64,000 bases of DNA from Mytilus edulis (GCF_963676685.1 NC_092349.1:53147232-53211231), one strand, 5' to 3'. Shown: positions 43,948 through 56,649, counted from the stretch's first letter. The notes: generated by a model from the sequence alone, not told the origin. A program made the numbers and translations.

Positions 43948-44836
43948 AGTCCGAGATTACTCTGACGTCCAATGGCTGTTTTGCCAGACAAGCTGTGGCC
44001 GTGGGACGTCAGAGCTCGTCCCATATCAAAAAGTGGATATTTGCCCACCCAAAATAGATGCGCTGCTTCGTCGCTTCTGGTGCCGATTGAGGGCCTTGGA
44101 ATTATATAAATCGGGCATCTATTTGATCATTTTTCATTTATCTCTTCATTTATGTAAGTTTAACCTACCTGCCAACCTTTATTTTTCCATATTTTAACAG
44201 TTTTCACAGAGACCCATCGATTTCTGCATTTTGACTTTCATTTTCAAAGATTATCACGTGACCACGAGAAAACAGTGCAAATGACCATAATGTAACACCT
44301 CGTTCATTTACGATGCAAGTTATCTAAATGTCCGAGAGCTTCCAATTGTTATCGTGGTTGGAACTAAATGCTTAATACCGATCTCCTGTGAAGGAGATGA
44401 AAAATCGTGGTTGGCTTCTAAAAGTTAAACATCGATCTCCTATATATAAAGGAGGTGAAAAAATATAAATATTTTCATATTTGAGTCTCGAGGCCACGAA
44501 CTCTCTCGTAACTTGACGTCCATTTGAAAGTGAAAGTCAAAATGCAGAAATCGATAGGTCTCTGTGAAAACGTTAAAATATGGAAAAATAAAGGTTGGCA
44601 GGTAGATGAAAATTAAATAAATGAAGAGATAAATGAAAAATGAACAGATTGATGCCCCATTTATATAACTCCAATGCCCTCAGTCGGCCCCAGAAGCGAC
44701 GAAGCAGCGCATCTATTTTGGGTGGGCAAATATCCACTTTTTGATATGGGACAAGCTCTGACGTCCCACGGCCCCAGCTTGTCTGGCAAAACATTTCAAA
44801 ACAGCCGTTGGATGTCAGAGTAATCTTGGACTACCC
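43948..44836. repeat. Large inverted duplication, about 290-bp arms
   Basis: Arms 43948-44248 and 44523-44836 match as inverted repeats at roughly 90% by eye, with a 10-bp insertion in the right arm, around a 274-bp spacer. Both arms keep an open frame reading inward (…ELVPYQKVDICPPKIDALL…), probably because they are near-identical rather than because they code. The spacer holds two copies of ATCGTGGTTGG followed by small GGAGATG/GATCTCC stems. This looks like a foldback transposon or local inverted duplication. Confidence 0.8.
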
Positions 44837-44851
44837 TTACATGTACCTTGC

Positions 44852-44961
44852 TGCAGAACCTTAGCTCTTAGATCCTTATGACAAGTTATGTTATTTTTTT
44901 GACTATTTGTACGCAAATAGGAAAAAAAATAACATAAGGACATAAGAGCTACAGTTCTGCA
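44852..44961. repeat. About 110-bp palindrome
   Basis: Arms run from TGCAGAACCTTAGCTCTTA and AGTTATGTTATTTTTTT to the inverse AAAAAAAATAACATA and AAGAGCTACAGTTCTGCA, meeting at CTATTTG-TACG-CAAATAG. Small foldback element. Another transcript-foldable structure beside the larger one. Confidence 0.75.
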
Positions 44962-45315
44962 CCTAACACCTACCCACTGTGGCTAGCCAAGGGTTTCGAT
45001 AACCATGATATAAACCATAATTTACATTTCACTCCCCTTTCCGAGATTGTATAACCCTTGGCTAACTAAGATAACACGTGCACTAGTCATAAGGTTTCCA
45101 GTTATTTGAAAAACCCCTAGACCTACACTGGCAACAGTTGAAAAAAGGGGGGGTCTAAACACAGAAACAAAAATTGCAAAATTGTTGCACAGAAATATAA
45201 TAAAAATGGGGAAAAACAAAAAAAATGACTATTAGACATGAAGACCCTGCCGTCATCTTTAAGTGTCTCATTGTATATATGATTTGAAAAAAAGAGTATT
45301 TAGGTATTTTATGCA

Positions 45316-48069
45316 CAGGGCTCACGCTACCAGGCGACTTGGGCGAAGAAGTCGCCTTCCCGAACGTCACTTCGCTTTCCCCGACCCCCAAAAGCGAAAA
45401 CAAGTCGCCCTGTTCTTGACGATACTCGCTTTCAGTCGCTTCCGTCATCGGACATTTTCAATTTTTACCAAGTTGATGAAACATCAATTTTTTATTGATA
45501 ATTAAAGAAATTCAGACATAAACGATTCATTGTCTTTAGAAAAGAGGTTGAAGCATTGTCTTCGCAATGTGAAGCAGGTTATTTGATAAAAATACAACTT
45601 TTTATCACTTCGTGCATTTCCGCAAGTTCTTACTCGAAAACGTACACCAACCTAAATTTCGGCGGCAAAATAAGTTTGTTACTTCATTTAAACGTGATAA
45701 AAGTTGCCTCCAGTAAATGTTTAATCCATTTATTGCATTAAAAACGTTATGTTCCTTTCCAAATAACTTGTCAAACATCGTTTATTTTTGTAAATTTTCT
45801 TGCATTCGTCCGCCATTGACCGATTTCTAAACTACGGATCTAAACCGGACCAGCTATGACCGAAATCCGTACTTTTACAATAATTACTACGGACGCACGG
45901 ATGGAACAGCTGACAGAAGAATATTGATCCCAAAAGGGAAAATTACGCATTCCACACGCATTAAGAGACTTTTGGTTACATCTAATTGATTGGTGTATAT
46001 AATTCCCTATATTTTTTATGGATTGTTTCAAACTATTGATTAAAATTGCTTAACTCTGAGACTATTATACTAATATCAATATATTATGGCCAAGCTTAAT
46101 AACTTTTATATTTTTTTATGAGAAACACTGAATTTCATACACAAAATAATTTTTAATTAAATTGTAATTGATATATTATAATTTCTTTACATTTTTAAAA
46201 TTTTTTTTAGTGCTAGATATTTAGTTGGTAGTTTCTCACAAGAACCTTAGTAAAATTTAAACAACTTTTAATTTAAAATGTTAATTTAATTGTAATTTTT
46301 TTACTCAGATATGAATTGAACAATACAAAAAGAACATTATTTACATATGGCCCTTTCAGGGATGGGCATGATTACAGACAAATGTAATCAATTAATAATC
46401 GATTACATGAAGGATTTTTGTGCAATCGATTAATAATCGATTACTCAAATTTTAGTATGTAATCGATTACAATCGATTACTTTATCAAAAGTAATTACAT
46501 TACTTTTCGATTACTGTCAATTACATACTTCAACATTTCAACAAAAAATAACATGAGTAAAACATAATTATATTGCTCAACATTTGTATATATAGTGGAA
46601 ATTAAGATCTTTACCTAATGCATCATTCAAAGCATTGTTTCTAAATTATTAGTTAATAGCTGCTTTTTAGATCAAATCTCTTGATGAAAATTAGAAATAT
46701 TTAAAAAATCTCGTAATTTTGACTTTCAACATATATGAAAGATGTCATCGCATTGCAATAATCACTTATTCATAACTAATTGTTTTTCAAAAAATTAGCT
46801 TTCTTACTGACACGTTAGCTTTTTTGTTTTTACTCTTTAAAAAAAATATTTTAGCATAGTTTATTACAATGTTTAAGGAAATATAAAAAAAAGTAGAATA
46901 ATTAATTAGTTCAGCTAATTTTTAAGATCAAAATTTATTTTTATAATGACATGCATGTTTTAATACTTTTGTTTGGATAACCACCCTAATTACAGATTAT
47001 TTAACTGCCACTGGAGTACAATTTATAACCTGGGGCTAAATATTGTAAATTTCCTTCTTTATTAGACATAAGATAATTGAAATAAAAACAAAGTATGTTT
47101 GTTATTGATTAGAAGACTTTGATCATCTCATTAGTAAAGGCAAGAATGTTGTTAACTTCTCCAATCAAATTATATACAAAATATATTTATAGTGTCAAAG
47201 GGATATATGTATCTATTTCTAAAAAGAATTGCTATGCATTGCCATTGGTTCATTGTTAAAAGGATTTTGTGTTCGTTTTTAATTTAATTTATATACATGT
47301 ATATATATCATAACATTTAAGAAATCAACTGTTAATGTATTCTAAGCTTTAATTTCAACTCTGATTGAAAATGATGTTTTCAGGAAATTTAATACAAATA
47401 AGCTTACTACTTTTAAAAAATGTAGTACAGAACTTAACGAAAGACAGACACATTTCTTATTTAAGATCTATTTTATTTTTTCAATCTATTTTCTTATTTA
47501 AATATTAAAGCTCTTGAATTTTTGACAAGCACATACATCCATTTGTTTCAAAAGCTAGATATAAAGTAAATTTAGGTAGGGGAGGGATCTGGTTACTCAT
47601 AATGCAGCTAGAGACAATAGATAGAAATAAGGCAGTTGCTTAAATCTCAAGTATTGTTAATGCATAATATTTTATCTGTACTACAAAGTGATAACATACA
47701 TATTTTCCTCTGAAATAGGTTATTTTTCATCAAACTATTTTACTAAAGTAATAGAAATGTAATCGAAAAGTAATCGATGATTACATCCAAATTTTTGCTG
47801 TAATCGATTAAATTACGATTACATGTAATCGAAAATGTCTTCGATTACAGATTACTGTCGATTACTTGAAAAAATGTAATCAATTACAATCGATTACCAT
47901 TACAGATTATGATTACCCCATCCCTGGGCCCTTTATACTATTGTAAAATCCAAACATTGTAGCGCACCGCGCGAATGAGCACTTCTCTTTCAAATCTCAC
48001 CACTTCTCCCTATCAGTTTCAAAAAGAGAAGTCACTTCTCCCTATAATTCTGAAGTAGTGTGAGCCCTG
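45316..48069. mobile_element. CAGGG-ended non-autonomous DNA element, interrupted by a second element
   Basis: Ends are CAGGGCTCACGCTAC on the left and GTAGTGTGAGCCCTG on the right, with ATGCA directly flanking both ends (45311-45315 and 48070-48074). Without the nested element it would be about 1.18 kb. No transposase frame is visible. The CAGGG terminus suggests hAT, but hAT elements normally duplicate 8 bp and only 5 bp match here, so superfamily is uncertain. Confidence 0.65.
46357..47926. mobile_element. hAT-like non-autonomous transposon, 1.57 kb, nested
   Basis: Ends CAGGGATGGG and CCCATCCCTG, flanked by a perfect 8-bp duplication GGCCCTTT (46349-46356 and 47927-47934). Subterminal zones on both sides are packed with AATCGATTAC-type repeats (about 46390-46510 and 47755-47905), likely transposase-binding sites. 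The interior is AT-rich with no coding frame. It inserted after the surrounding CAGGGCTCAC element. Confidence 0.88.
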
Positions 48070-48382
48070 ATGCAGGCTATTAAAGAAGAGAGAAATTTAT
48101 ATCATGGGAACCAGTTCATTAATACAAAATCTAATTTTGGGAGGGAATAGTCCTGTATACTTTTTCAATCAAATGTTGGACAATCATAATAAATAAATAA
48201 GAATACCAACAAGAAACATGTCGGAAAATAACATTGCACGTAACAAAAATAACCCTTCAGCAACCTCGTTTACAGCTTTGATGGACAGTGGAATCAGTGT
48301 ACATGTACACTTCATAAAAGCAATAATGGAGATGTCACAATAATGTATATGTTACCCACCATCTAGGTCGATCATTCATTAT

Positions 48383-48473
48383 CACAAACATGACAAATAA
48401 CCAACTCATCAGCACTGCAAAAAAGTAGGGACTTGGGAAGTCTGTTATTACGGCAGAGGAAGTCTAATTCCTT
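48383..48473 (+). repeat. Half copy of the 49.2-kb MITE
   Basis: Shares ATGACAAATAACCAACTCAT, CAGCACTGCAAAAAAGTAG and GTTATTACGGCAGAGGAAGT with the element at 49221, but lacks the right inverted end. Confidence 0.65.
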
Positions 48474-49220
48474 TAAGAGATCCACAGAACTCCTTGGTAC
48501 AAAAAAAAAATTTATATAACACTAAACAGATTCATGTACAAAATGTAGATGTATTATTTTTCATCATGCTTTACACCATGTACACTGTAAATAAAATTGA
48601 GAATGGAAATGGGGAATGTGTCAAAGAGACGACAACCCAACCATAGAACAGACAACAGTTTTTATGAATTTTTAAAATACATGTAGATTAAAGCTCATAT
48701 TGATTTCAATGAATACCCAATCAGAATCGAATATCTATAATTGAAAACACATGTTAGTTCAGTCTCTCTTTTTACCATGTTTACACATTTTGGAGACAAA
48801 TCATGACTACATGTAATCATTAACATGATTAATGACAATATTCATTATTCATTTCATCAAATTAAAAATGATTCACAAAAGAAAACATGTTTACCTTGAA
48901 GGTGTTTGTAGAATGCCACTTTATTTTAAAACATAAAAATGAATTTCCATAATTTTTTTTTATTTACCATCATAGCAATACACTAATGATTAAAAACTTA
49001 TTCAACACAAAACCTTTATAAACCGTTTGGAACAGATTCAGGGTGCCACTGTCAGTCAGGGGTACTACTTGTACAAGTAATTTTTATTTACGTCAAGAAG
49101 TTAAAAAAAAGTTATACTTATATCATGTATATATAAGTTAATTATAATCATGTTTGAATAGTCTCCCCTTAATTTTCTCAAAAAAATCACTTATATAAGT
49201 GAATTTTTATTACAATCCCA

Positions 49221-49375
49221 CAAAAATTATGACAAATAACCAAATCATCAGCACTACAAAAAAGTAGGGACTTGGGAAGTTTGTTATTACGGCAGAGGAA
49301 GTATATTCTTATACATCATGTACATCATGTACAAGCTGTAGTGCTGATGATTTGGTTATTTGTGATAATTTTTGT
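49221..49375. mobile_element. MITE with about 38-bp terminal inverted repeats
   Basis: Left end CAAAAATTATGACAAATAAC then CAAATCATCAGCACTAC is matched by the inverted GTAGTGCTGATGATTTGG and TTATTTGTGATAATTTTTG. The interior carries GTAGGGACTTGGGAAG and a TACATCATG direct repeat. Intergenic, upstream of HGH1. Confidence 0.75.
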
Positions 49376-49980
49376 GAACTACAAATGAAAATCGAAAAAA
49401 TAATGCATTTATCTCTTTTAATACAGATTGATTTCTTTCAATATGAAATGATATGAGTGAATATTTGTATAGATAGCACATGTACATGACATAAAATCGG
49501 CAAAAAAATCTTCTTAAATTTGGCTTAAAAACATAAAATCTCTTATTCTACTCCATAGACCTGATAGATTTTTCTTAAAAAGCTATATGTTGTTGACACA
49601 TAAATTTCTGTTTTAATGATACATGTATAAAATAATCATATGGCATGTATATATGGTCACCAACTTCGTTTTTTGTCTAATAATCAATTTGTTATCTTGT
49701 TGGTAGTAAAAATGTCAAAAATCAACATTTTACAGCCTGTAACGCATTGGTTACAATAATTTCAATGTTTTGTGGTTTTTTTTTCTCACAAAGAACAAGA
49801 CTGTGAATGATGCGTACTGTAAAAATGAAGTCAGTGACCCTTTCTTTGTTTTGCACAATTAAAATAGAAATTTATTTATCAATAACAAATATAGTTTTTT
49901 AAGAAAAATCTATGTAGTAGAATTAGATTAGAGGTTTTATAATTTTAAGATTAATTTTAGAAGGTTTTAGATATAGGAAG

Positions 49981-50228
49981 ATGTGGTGTAAGTGCCAATA
50001 AGACAACTCTCCATCCAAATAACAATTTATAAAAGTAAACCATAATAGGTCAATGTACGGCCTTCAACACGGAGCCTTGGCTCGCACCGAACAACAAGCT
50101 ATAAAGGGCCCCAGATTGCTAGTTTAAAACCATTCAAACGGATAAACCAACGGTCTAATCTATATAAAAAAACGAGAAACGAGAAACATGTATAAATTAC
50201 ATAAACAAACGACAACTACTGTACATCA
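49981..50228 (+). repeat. Dispersed repeat family B copy upstream of HGH1
   Basis: Starts GATGTGGTGTAAGTGCCAAT and contains CGGAGCCTTGGCTCGCACCG, CCATTCAAACGGATAAACCA and ACAAACGACAACTACTG. It lies about 330 bp before the first HGH1 coding exon, probably inside the 5' UTR intron. Confidence 0.75.
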
Positions 50229-50558
50229 TTCTATTTTGTGTGCTTTTATTATACAAATTTTCATCCATTCTAAAAGAATTCAGTCAGTAATATTTCAAAT
50301 GATAAATTAGATAATGCATTATTTTTTTAATTTTCAGTTGTACTTCATTGAGCCAAAGTTGTATGCAAAATTTTACTGAAAAAGGTGACATACATGTAGC
50401 CCATTTACTGAAACTTGACCTCAATAGAACATTTCAATAATTTTATAACCAAAACCAAAATGGAACGAATACAGCTAACTTTTTTCTGATAATTAAATCA
50501 TTCATTTAAGGTCATATATATTGTGTTGTGACTTCAGCTTATGATATTTCTTTCAGAT

Positions 50559-53500
50559 ATGACAGAACACAGTAAAGAAGACCTGGAGAAAGAGTTTTCT
50601 CCCTTTCTGAATCCAGCAGCCAGAGGGGATGTCAAAAATATTGCTATAGACTATGTTTTGGGAATGACTGGAAAGGAAGATGGAAAACAAATGATTGCAA
50701 GCAGTCAGAAATTTTTAGATGGAGTTATCTCTCTTTGTGAAGATTCAGATGAGGGTGTTCATAATAAAGCATTTAAAGCTTTGACCAATATTGCAACAGA
50801 TTCCAAATTAAGTTTACAGATTGTTAAAAACAATAAGTTTTCAGAATTTATTGTGAACTGTTTCAAAAAATTCTTAGACCCAAGTTTCAGACAGGCTGAT
50901 AGTGTGTGCAAATTTGTTTCAAACTTGTCAAGGCCAGAAGAGTGTGCAGGCTGTATAGCCACAATCATTCTACAAAGCAAAGATGTCAGTTTATCAAAGA
51001 TTGTAAATGCTATGTGCAATGTGGAATATAATCTTAAGTCAAATTTACATTTCCTAGCACCATTGCTGGGTAATTTGTCACAGGTGCCACAAGTTAGAAC
51101 AGAACTTATGACAGAAAGAGAATATGTCATTCAGCGATGTTTACCATTCTTAACTTACCAGGAATCTGCAATCAGAAGAGGAGGAATAGCAAGTCTTATT
51201 AAAAACTGTTTGTTTGATACAGGTTGGTAGATATACATATGAACATGTTGAAGTTAGCCTGACACAAAGATATATATACAGATAAAGTGGGGAGATATAT
51301 ATGCAGATTTGTTCCAAATTATGATAAAAAATTACAATAAAAACAAAAGGGAATGCATACAAATAAGGTTGGTAGGAAAATAACTCGGCCTCGAAAGTAA
51401 TTCTATTTAAAAGATTTCTGCAGGTTAACATAATTAAGTTTTAAAAGATTCTAACAAAAACAAAAATATCATTACATTTTGAATTGCTGTTGGCTTAGTA
51501 AAAATTTTACTTCTGTATAATAACATTATCAAAAATATATAAGAAAAACATGTACATGTAGCATTATTCATGCTTTTACTGACCATGCTGACAACAAACG
51601 TGCCAAATGTTTCAGCTGGAATCTAAATGATGATACATTTTTGGGTAATTACTGATTTGAGAAGACAGGAGAAATTTGATTTTGATTTTTGATGTTTTAA
51701 CACCACTTTTAAGCACCACATTTATGTATTATATTATGGCGGCCAGTTTTTATTGGGGGAGGAAGCAGGAGTGCCCATAGACAACCACTGACATTCGACA
51801 TGTTCGATAGGAAAACTGACAATCCTAGTCAATTAAGATTGGTACAGGAGGAAAAAAATCCTTACATGAAACAACAAACACAAATTACAGTGATACACAT
51901 GACAGGTTTGATTGAGTAATGCTTACATTATTATGGCCCAATGGAAAATTCACTAAAATGACTGATAACTAGTTAATATTATTTTATTTCACATATTACA
52001 GGTTACCATGACTGGTTGCTAGGAGACAAGGTTGATTTACTTCCTCGATTGTTGTTGCCCTTGGCTGGTGGGGAGGAGTTTGATGACGATGACATGGAGC
52101 GACTGCCAGCAGACCTTCAGTATTTACCTCCAGACAAACAGAGAGAGTCTGATCCAGACATAAGGAAAATCATCGTAGAATGTTTATTTCAGGTTGGTCA
52201 ATGTCAAAGATTTTGTGAGCTACCAGTTGAATTTTGTCATTTTCCATGTTTTTGAAATCTGACTACTGGGGATTCATTATTATTATATGTTATTCAGGTC
52301 TCAGACAGGGTATATACTGTGACATTCCCAGCTTAGAGTTTATATCCCCTGAGCCGAAGGCGAAGGGGATATAAGCCCTAAGCCGGGAATGTCACAGTAT
52401 ATACCCTTTCTGAGACCTGAATTACACATATATTACGGATTACCCGTGACTTAATGTTATTTTCCGGTGCAGGTATTTGATGACAACACATATATATTGA
52501 AAAACCCAACCTGATATGTTCGGCATACGTGAAGGATTTTCTAATTTGCTATGAACATAATTTTATCGTGTATGTAATAATTTATAATAACACTTTTAAC
52601 ATTAAATTTAAGTATTAAAAGTGTAAATTGCGTGTTTTTGTATCAGAAATGTATTATTGACTGAAGCATGTCATTATTTTCCCTCTGTGAGCCTCTGACA
52701 GTCTCATAGCTTTTGACTACGTCACATAGTAACCTGTGTCATGATGACGTTTTTGAGGTTCCAATTGGGGATAAAAACGTTGTATATACCCCGGCAGTTT
52801 CCTGAATATATACTGACATCTCTGTGTTGTTATCCAATCAAAAACCTCGACACATTTGTAATCCGTAATATATGATTATATTTGGATATCAATTTTTCCT
52901 GGATTTCCTGGTCAAAGGTAAACCAGCAATTTAGGTGTTCAATGAAATACGAATATAGGTTAATGTTTGTCTGCAAAACCAAAATCAAATTTTCAGGAAC
53001 ATACAAGTTTTCCTTAATTCATGAAAATTGGTACCCTCTAAAAAATAAATGAAACCACAGAATTTTGAGCTGATAATTACTGAATTCTGTGTTCCTGCAA
53101 TAAAACCAACGGGCTTATACAGGATATGTCAAGCACTATGCATACAAAGTGATTAAACAGATTCAAGAGATACCACCATTTAAATTTAACAATTTTTTCA
53201 GGTTTTGACGATTTTGGGGAGTATTGTGACAATAAAATCTTGTGCACACAACATTATTAAAGAAATTATTGAGATGTTTTTATTATTTGGATAATGGGAC
53301 TGTATTATTATTAAAATAATAAGAACTCACATTCTAATATTTGTTGCATATTTATATATATATATATATTCATATTTGTATGCAGATTTTTTTAAAACTG
53401 CAATAGTTAATCATATATTTTTTTCAATTCTACAAAGATCTGATCACAATATTATAAAAAATGTACACAATAATTTCTGAAGTTACAGTATTGTCTGTTG

Positions 53501-53895
53501 ATTTTAGCTGTGAAATCTTTACTGCAGGCAGAAGTACAATGGATCTGTGTTTTACCTTCTAATAATAATAATAAGAAACAGTTTAATTTTATGTGAAGTG
53601 TAATATGAAAAACACATTCATTTTATATTTTCAGCTTTGTGCAACAAAAAAAGGGAGACAATTTGTCAAAGAAAAGAACACATATGTCATAATGAGAGAA
53701 TATCATCAATGGGAACCAGAACGTATGAACAATCCTGCAATAATGAACTTAATAGATGTTTTAATAGGAGACGAACCAGCTCCTGAACATGAAAACTTAC
53801 GGGAAGTTGAAGTTCCAGAAGATTTAAAAAAGAAATTTACAGAAGACGACGAAGAAGAAATACTTCAAATTAAAAATGAAATAAATTCTCAATAA
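50559..53895 (+). CDS. HGH1: HGH1 (FAM203/BRP16) homologue, 3 coding exons, 371 aa
   Basis: HGH1 is an armadillo/HEAT-like cytosolic protein that in yeast and animals assists folding of translation elongation factor 2. Coding exons 50559-51222, 52002-52192 and 53635-53895 join in frame (ACA G/GT TAC; CAG/CTT TGT); human HGH1 is of similar size. The first exon is preceded directly by a strong acceptor (TTTCTTTCAG), and the ATG lies 2 bases into the exon, so a non-coding exon exists upstream. The N-terminal two thirds is helical repeat. The family hallmark LPPDKQRESDPDIRK spans exon 2, then GRQFVKEKNTYVIMREYHQW and VLIGDEP in exon 3, and an acidic tail (KKKFTEDDEEEIL). No motif is missing. AATAAA overlaps the stop codon. 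Confidence 0.96.
52295..52420. repeat. Palindrome in HGH1 intron 2
   Basis: Arms CAGGTCTCAGACAGGGTATA then TACTGTGACATTCCC pair with GGGAATGTCACAGTA and TATACCCTTTCTGAGACCTG around a smaller TTATATCCCCT/AGGGGATATAA stem. Foldback element; non-coding. Confidence 0.75.
52428..52875. mobile_element. MITE with 16-bp inverted ends in HGH1 intron 2
   Basis: ATATATTACGGATTAC at 52428-52443 is inverted exactly at 52858-52873. The interior is non-coding. It adjoins the palindrome on its left, and the two may be parts of one element. Superfamily unknown. Confidence 0.55.
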
Positions 53896-53896
53896 A
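53891..53896 (+). terminator. Poly(A) signal overlapping the HGH1 stop codon
   Basis: AATAAA shares the bases of the TAA stop (CAATAAATT). A second AATAAA occurs near 54340, so which one is used cannot be told from sequence. Confidence 0.4.
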
Positions 53897-54364
53897 TTTT
53901 TAAATTGTTGCATGTTTTTTAATTAACAGCAGGAATTATGGCCCTTTTCAATTGGAAATTTGTTATTCTTTTCTTACTTTGCATTTTGTGGAAGCAATTC
54001 CTACAGGTTTCATGAAACTTTGCATTGTAAGATTTTTTAACACAATGACACACATATAATTAATCCTGATACACTTATAAAAATTATAATAGAAAACCAG
54101 TATGTACTTTGTGGAAGCAATTCCTTATAAAGGTTTCATCAGATGTTAATAAAACTTTGTATATTGGAAGATATGTATATATGAAGATGCATATACAATG
54201 TAGGCCATTATCATTGACAAATCTTGCACTTTTACACTTGAACAATTTTTACTCAGTATGTACTTTGTGGATTTACATATTTCGTCAGATGTTTATGAAA
54301 CTTTGTTTATTGGAAGATCTGCATGTGAAGATGTGCATTTAATAAATATGGTACTCCACTTTAT

Positions 54365-54560
54365 AAATGTAAACTATTATAGGCCAAGGTACGGTCTTCA
54401 ACACAGAGCCTTGGCTCACATTGAACATTAAGCTATAAAGGACCCAAAAAAATACTAGTGTAAAACCATTCATACAGAAAAACCAACGGTCTATTCTTTA
54501 TAAACACAAGAAACAAGAAACACTTATGAACCACATCAACAAACGACAACTACTGAACAT
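54365..54560 (+). repeat. Dispersed repeat family B, 5'-truncated copy
   Basis: Contains ACACAGAGCCTTGGCTCACA and ACAAACGACAACTACTGAAC but lacks the usual start. Confidence 0.65.
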
Positions 54561-54894
54561 CATATGCGCATATAACACTGTAAAAAGAAGACCATCCTTG
54601 TCCAATTAAAAATCCTAGTTGTGTCTCTTTACACTCACATAAATTTTGATACTACCTATTTACTCAGTGTCCTTTGTGAATTTAAATCCCCATAAGTGTT
54701 TTATCCAATGCTCATGAAAATTTGTATTTTTGAAAAAAAATTATGTTTAGATTTTGCCATTTGATAAGGGACTTTCAGTGTTTGAATTTTCCTCAGAGTT
54801 CAGTATTTTTGTGATGTTACATTTTTATTCAGTTTTAGCCTCTGTCTGTTCGGCTGTACATCCGTCCATAAGTCCCAAAGTTGGTTTCAGTTCT

Positions 54895-55400
54895 TTAATT
54901 TTAGTTTGGCTTAACCAAATGTTATGAAACTTGTACACAATGCTTATTACAACAAATTGCTCAATATTTCGTTTCCGTTCTCTAACTTTAGTTTGCCTCA
55001 ACCAAATTCTATAAAACTTATACACAATGCTTATTACAACAAAATACAGATCAAGGTGGAATTATTTTGGTGGGTTCACTTTAACAGTTATAGAGTTATT
55101 CCCCTTTACATTCTCTAATAGAAGTTGGCCTCAACCATATGTTATGAATATTATTCACAATGTCTATACCATAAAATACAGATTAAGTTTAAATTTTTTG
55201 GATGTCATTTTTATTGGTATATAGTTATGCCCATTTTCAAATGGAAAAAATGCTGATTTTTTCGTTTCTGTTCTCTAAATTCAGTTTGCCTCTACTAAAT
55301 TTTAAGAAACTTATATACAATACTTATTACAACAAAATTCAGATCAAGTACAAATTTGGCTAGTGTCAATTTTACAGTTCTTCACTTATGTACCTTTATA
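54895..55400 (+). repeat. Diverged tandem repeat, about 115-bp unit
   Basis: Four imperfect units each contain TTTAGTTTGCCTCAACCAAA, TATGAAACTTATACACAATG and CTTATTACAACAAAAT. Unit starts are near 54897, 54985, 55112 and 55278. Short frames over it are incidental. Confidence 0.65.
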
Positions 55401-55859
55401 ACTTTATATGATATGCAAGCAGAGGCATCATCAGTGTCCCCTTGACACATTCCCCATTTATTTGTACATTTTTAAGAGAGAAGATACATAAGAGATTTAC
55501 ATTTTCAAGAGAAGGTTTGAAAAAATAAGAAGGGACTCGCTACTAAATTATCAACAAAATGGATTTTTATAACCTTTCAATGTAATTGTTATAGAAAGGA
55601 GGGCTTGTTACTACGGAACAGCAAGATTGAAAAACATAAGTATCAAACTTGACCTAATAACAAAATGTCGAAATTTGAAAAGCATTGGTTGAATAGTTCT
55701 TAACTTAATATATAGAACAACTATGATACAGTTAAAATATCGAATTTGACATCAATGTTGAATATTCTGACCCCTAAGACTATATATTTTTACATAAATT
55801 AACTTGTGTTGAAATCTTTCAAGCTTCTAAGGAAAAATATATATGTACCTTGCAATGTT

Positions 55860-56640
55860 AACATGTCCATCAGACAGGGTTCACCGGACCTCGATCTCAT
55901 TGCATGGATCATTGATCAAGGGTTAAAGTTATGTTATTAGGCCGTTTCTCAAACACTAAAAGCAGCAGGTCAACCATGTGTGGTGTAGAAAATGACTGTA
56001 TTGGGAACATGTCAGTCTGGCAGGTGTCATCTGACCTTGACCTCATTTTCGCTGTTTATTGGCCAATGATAAGTTTTTGTGTTTTGATTAGACCGTTGGT
56101 TTTCCCGTTTAAATGGTTTTACACTAGTAAGTTTGGGGCCCTTTATAGCTTATTGTTCGGTGTGAGCCAAGGCTCCGTACATTGACCTATAATGGTTTAC
56201 TTTCATTAATTATTATTTGGATGGAGAGTTTTCTCATTGGCACTCACACCACATCTTCATAGATCTATATTATAAGCAATACGTGAACTATATTTGGTGT
56301 ATGGCACGATTGCAATGAAAACAGGTCTATCTGGCAGTTACTATCTGACATTGACCTTATTATTATGTTTCATTGGTTAATGTTAAGTTTTGTTGTTTGG
56401 TCTATTTTTAAAGAACTATAAGCAATAGGTCAAACTAATTTTGTGTATGGAATGATTGTAAGGTGTTTGTTTGTCTGGCAGTTATCATCTGACGTTGAAC
56501 TCAATTTCATGGTTCATGACCATGGGTCAATGTCAATTTGTTTGTGTTTTGGTCTGTATCAAGTTCTTTAAGCAATAGTCCAACTATATTTGGTGAATGG
56601 GATGATTTTAAGATGTAAGTCATCTTGTAGGTATTAACTG
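55860..56640 (+). repeat. Diverged tandem repeat split by a family B insertion
   Basis: Units contain TCTGGCAGGTGTCATCTGAC, CTTGACCTCATTT, ATTGGTCAATG-like and AAGCAATAGGTCAACTAT segments, recurring near 55930, 56290, 56420 and 56580. A family B copy in the minus orientation sits at 56085-56258 between two units. Confidence 0.55.
56085..56258 (-). repeat. Dispersed repeat family B copy
   Basis: Plus-strand reading: GATTAGACCGTTGGTTTTCC, CGGTGTGAGCCAAGGCTCCG, ending CACTCACACCACATCTT. Inserted within the tandem repeat. Confidence 0.7.
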
Positions 56641-56649
56641 AACTGAACT

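Noticed and set aside
43793-44197. Plus-strand 134-codon frame (and the similar minus-strand frame 44573-44794) as a gene family
   Set aside because: The two frames are the two arms of one inverted duplication. Openness follows from their identity; there is no start context, homology or splice structure.
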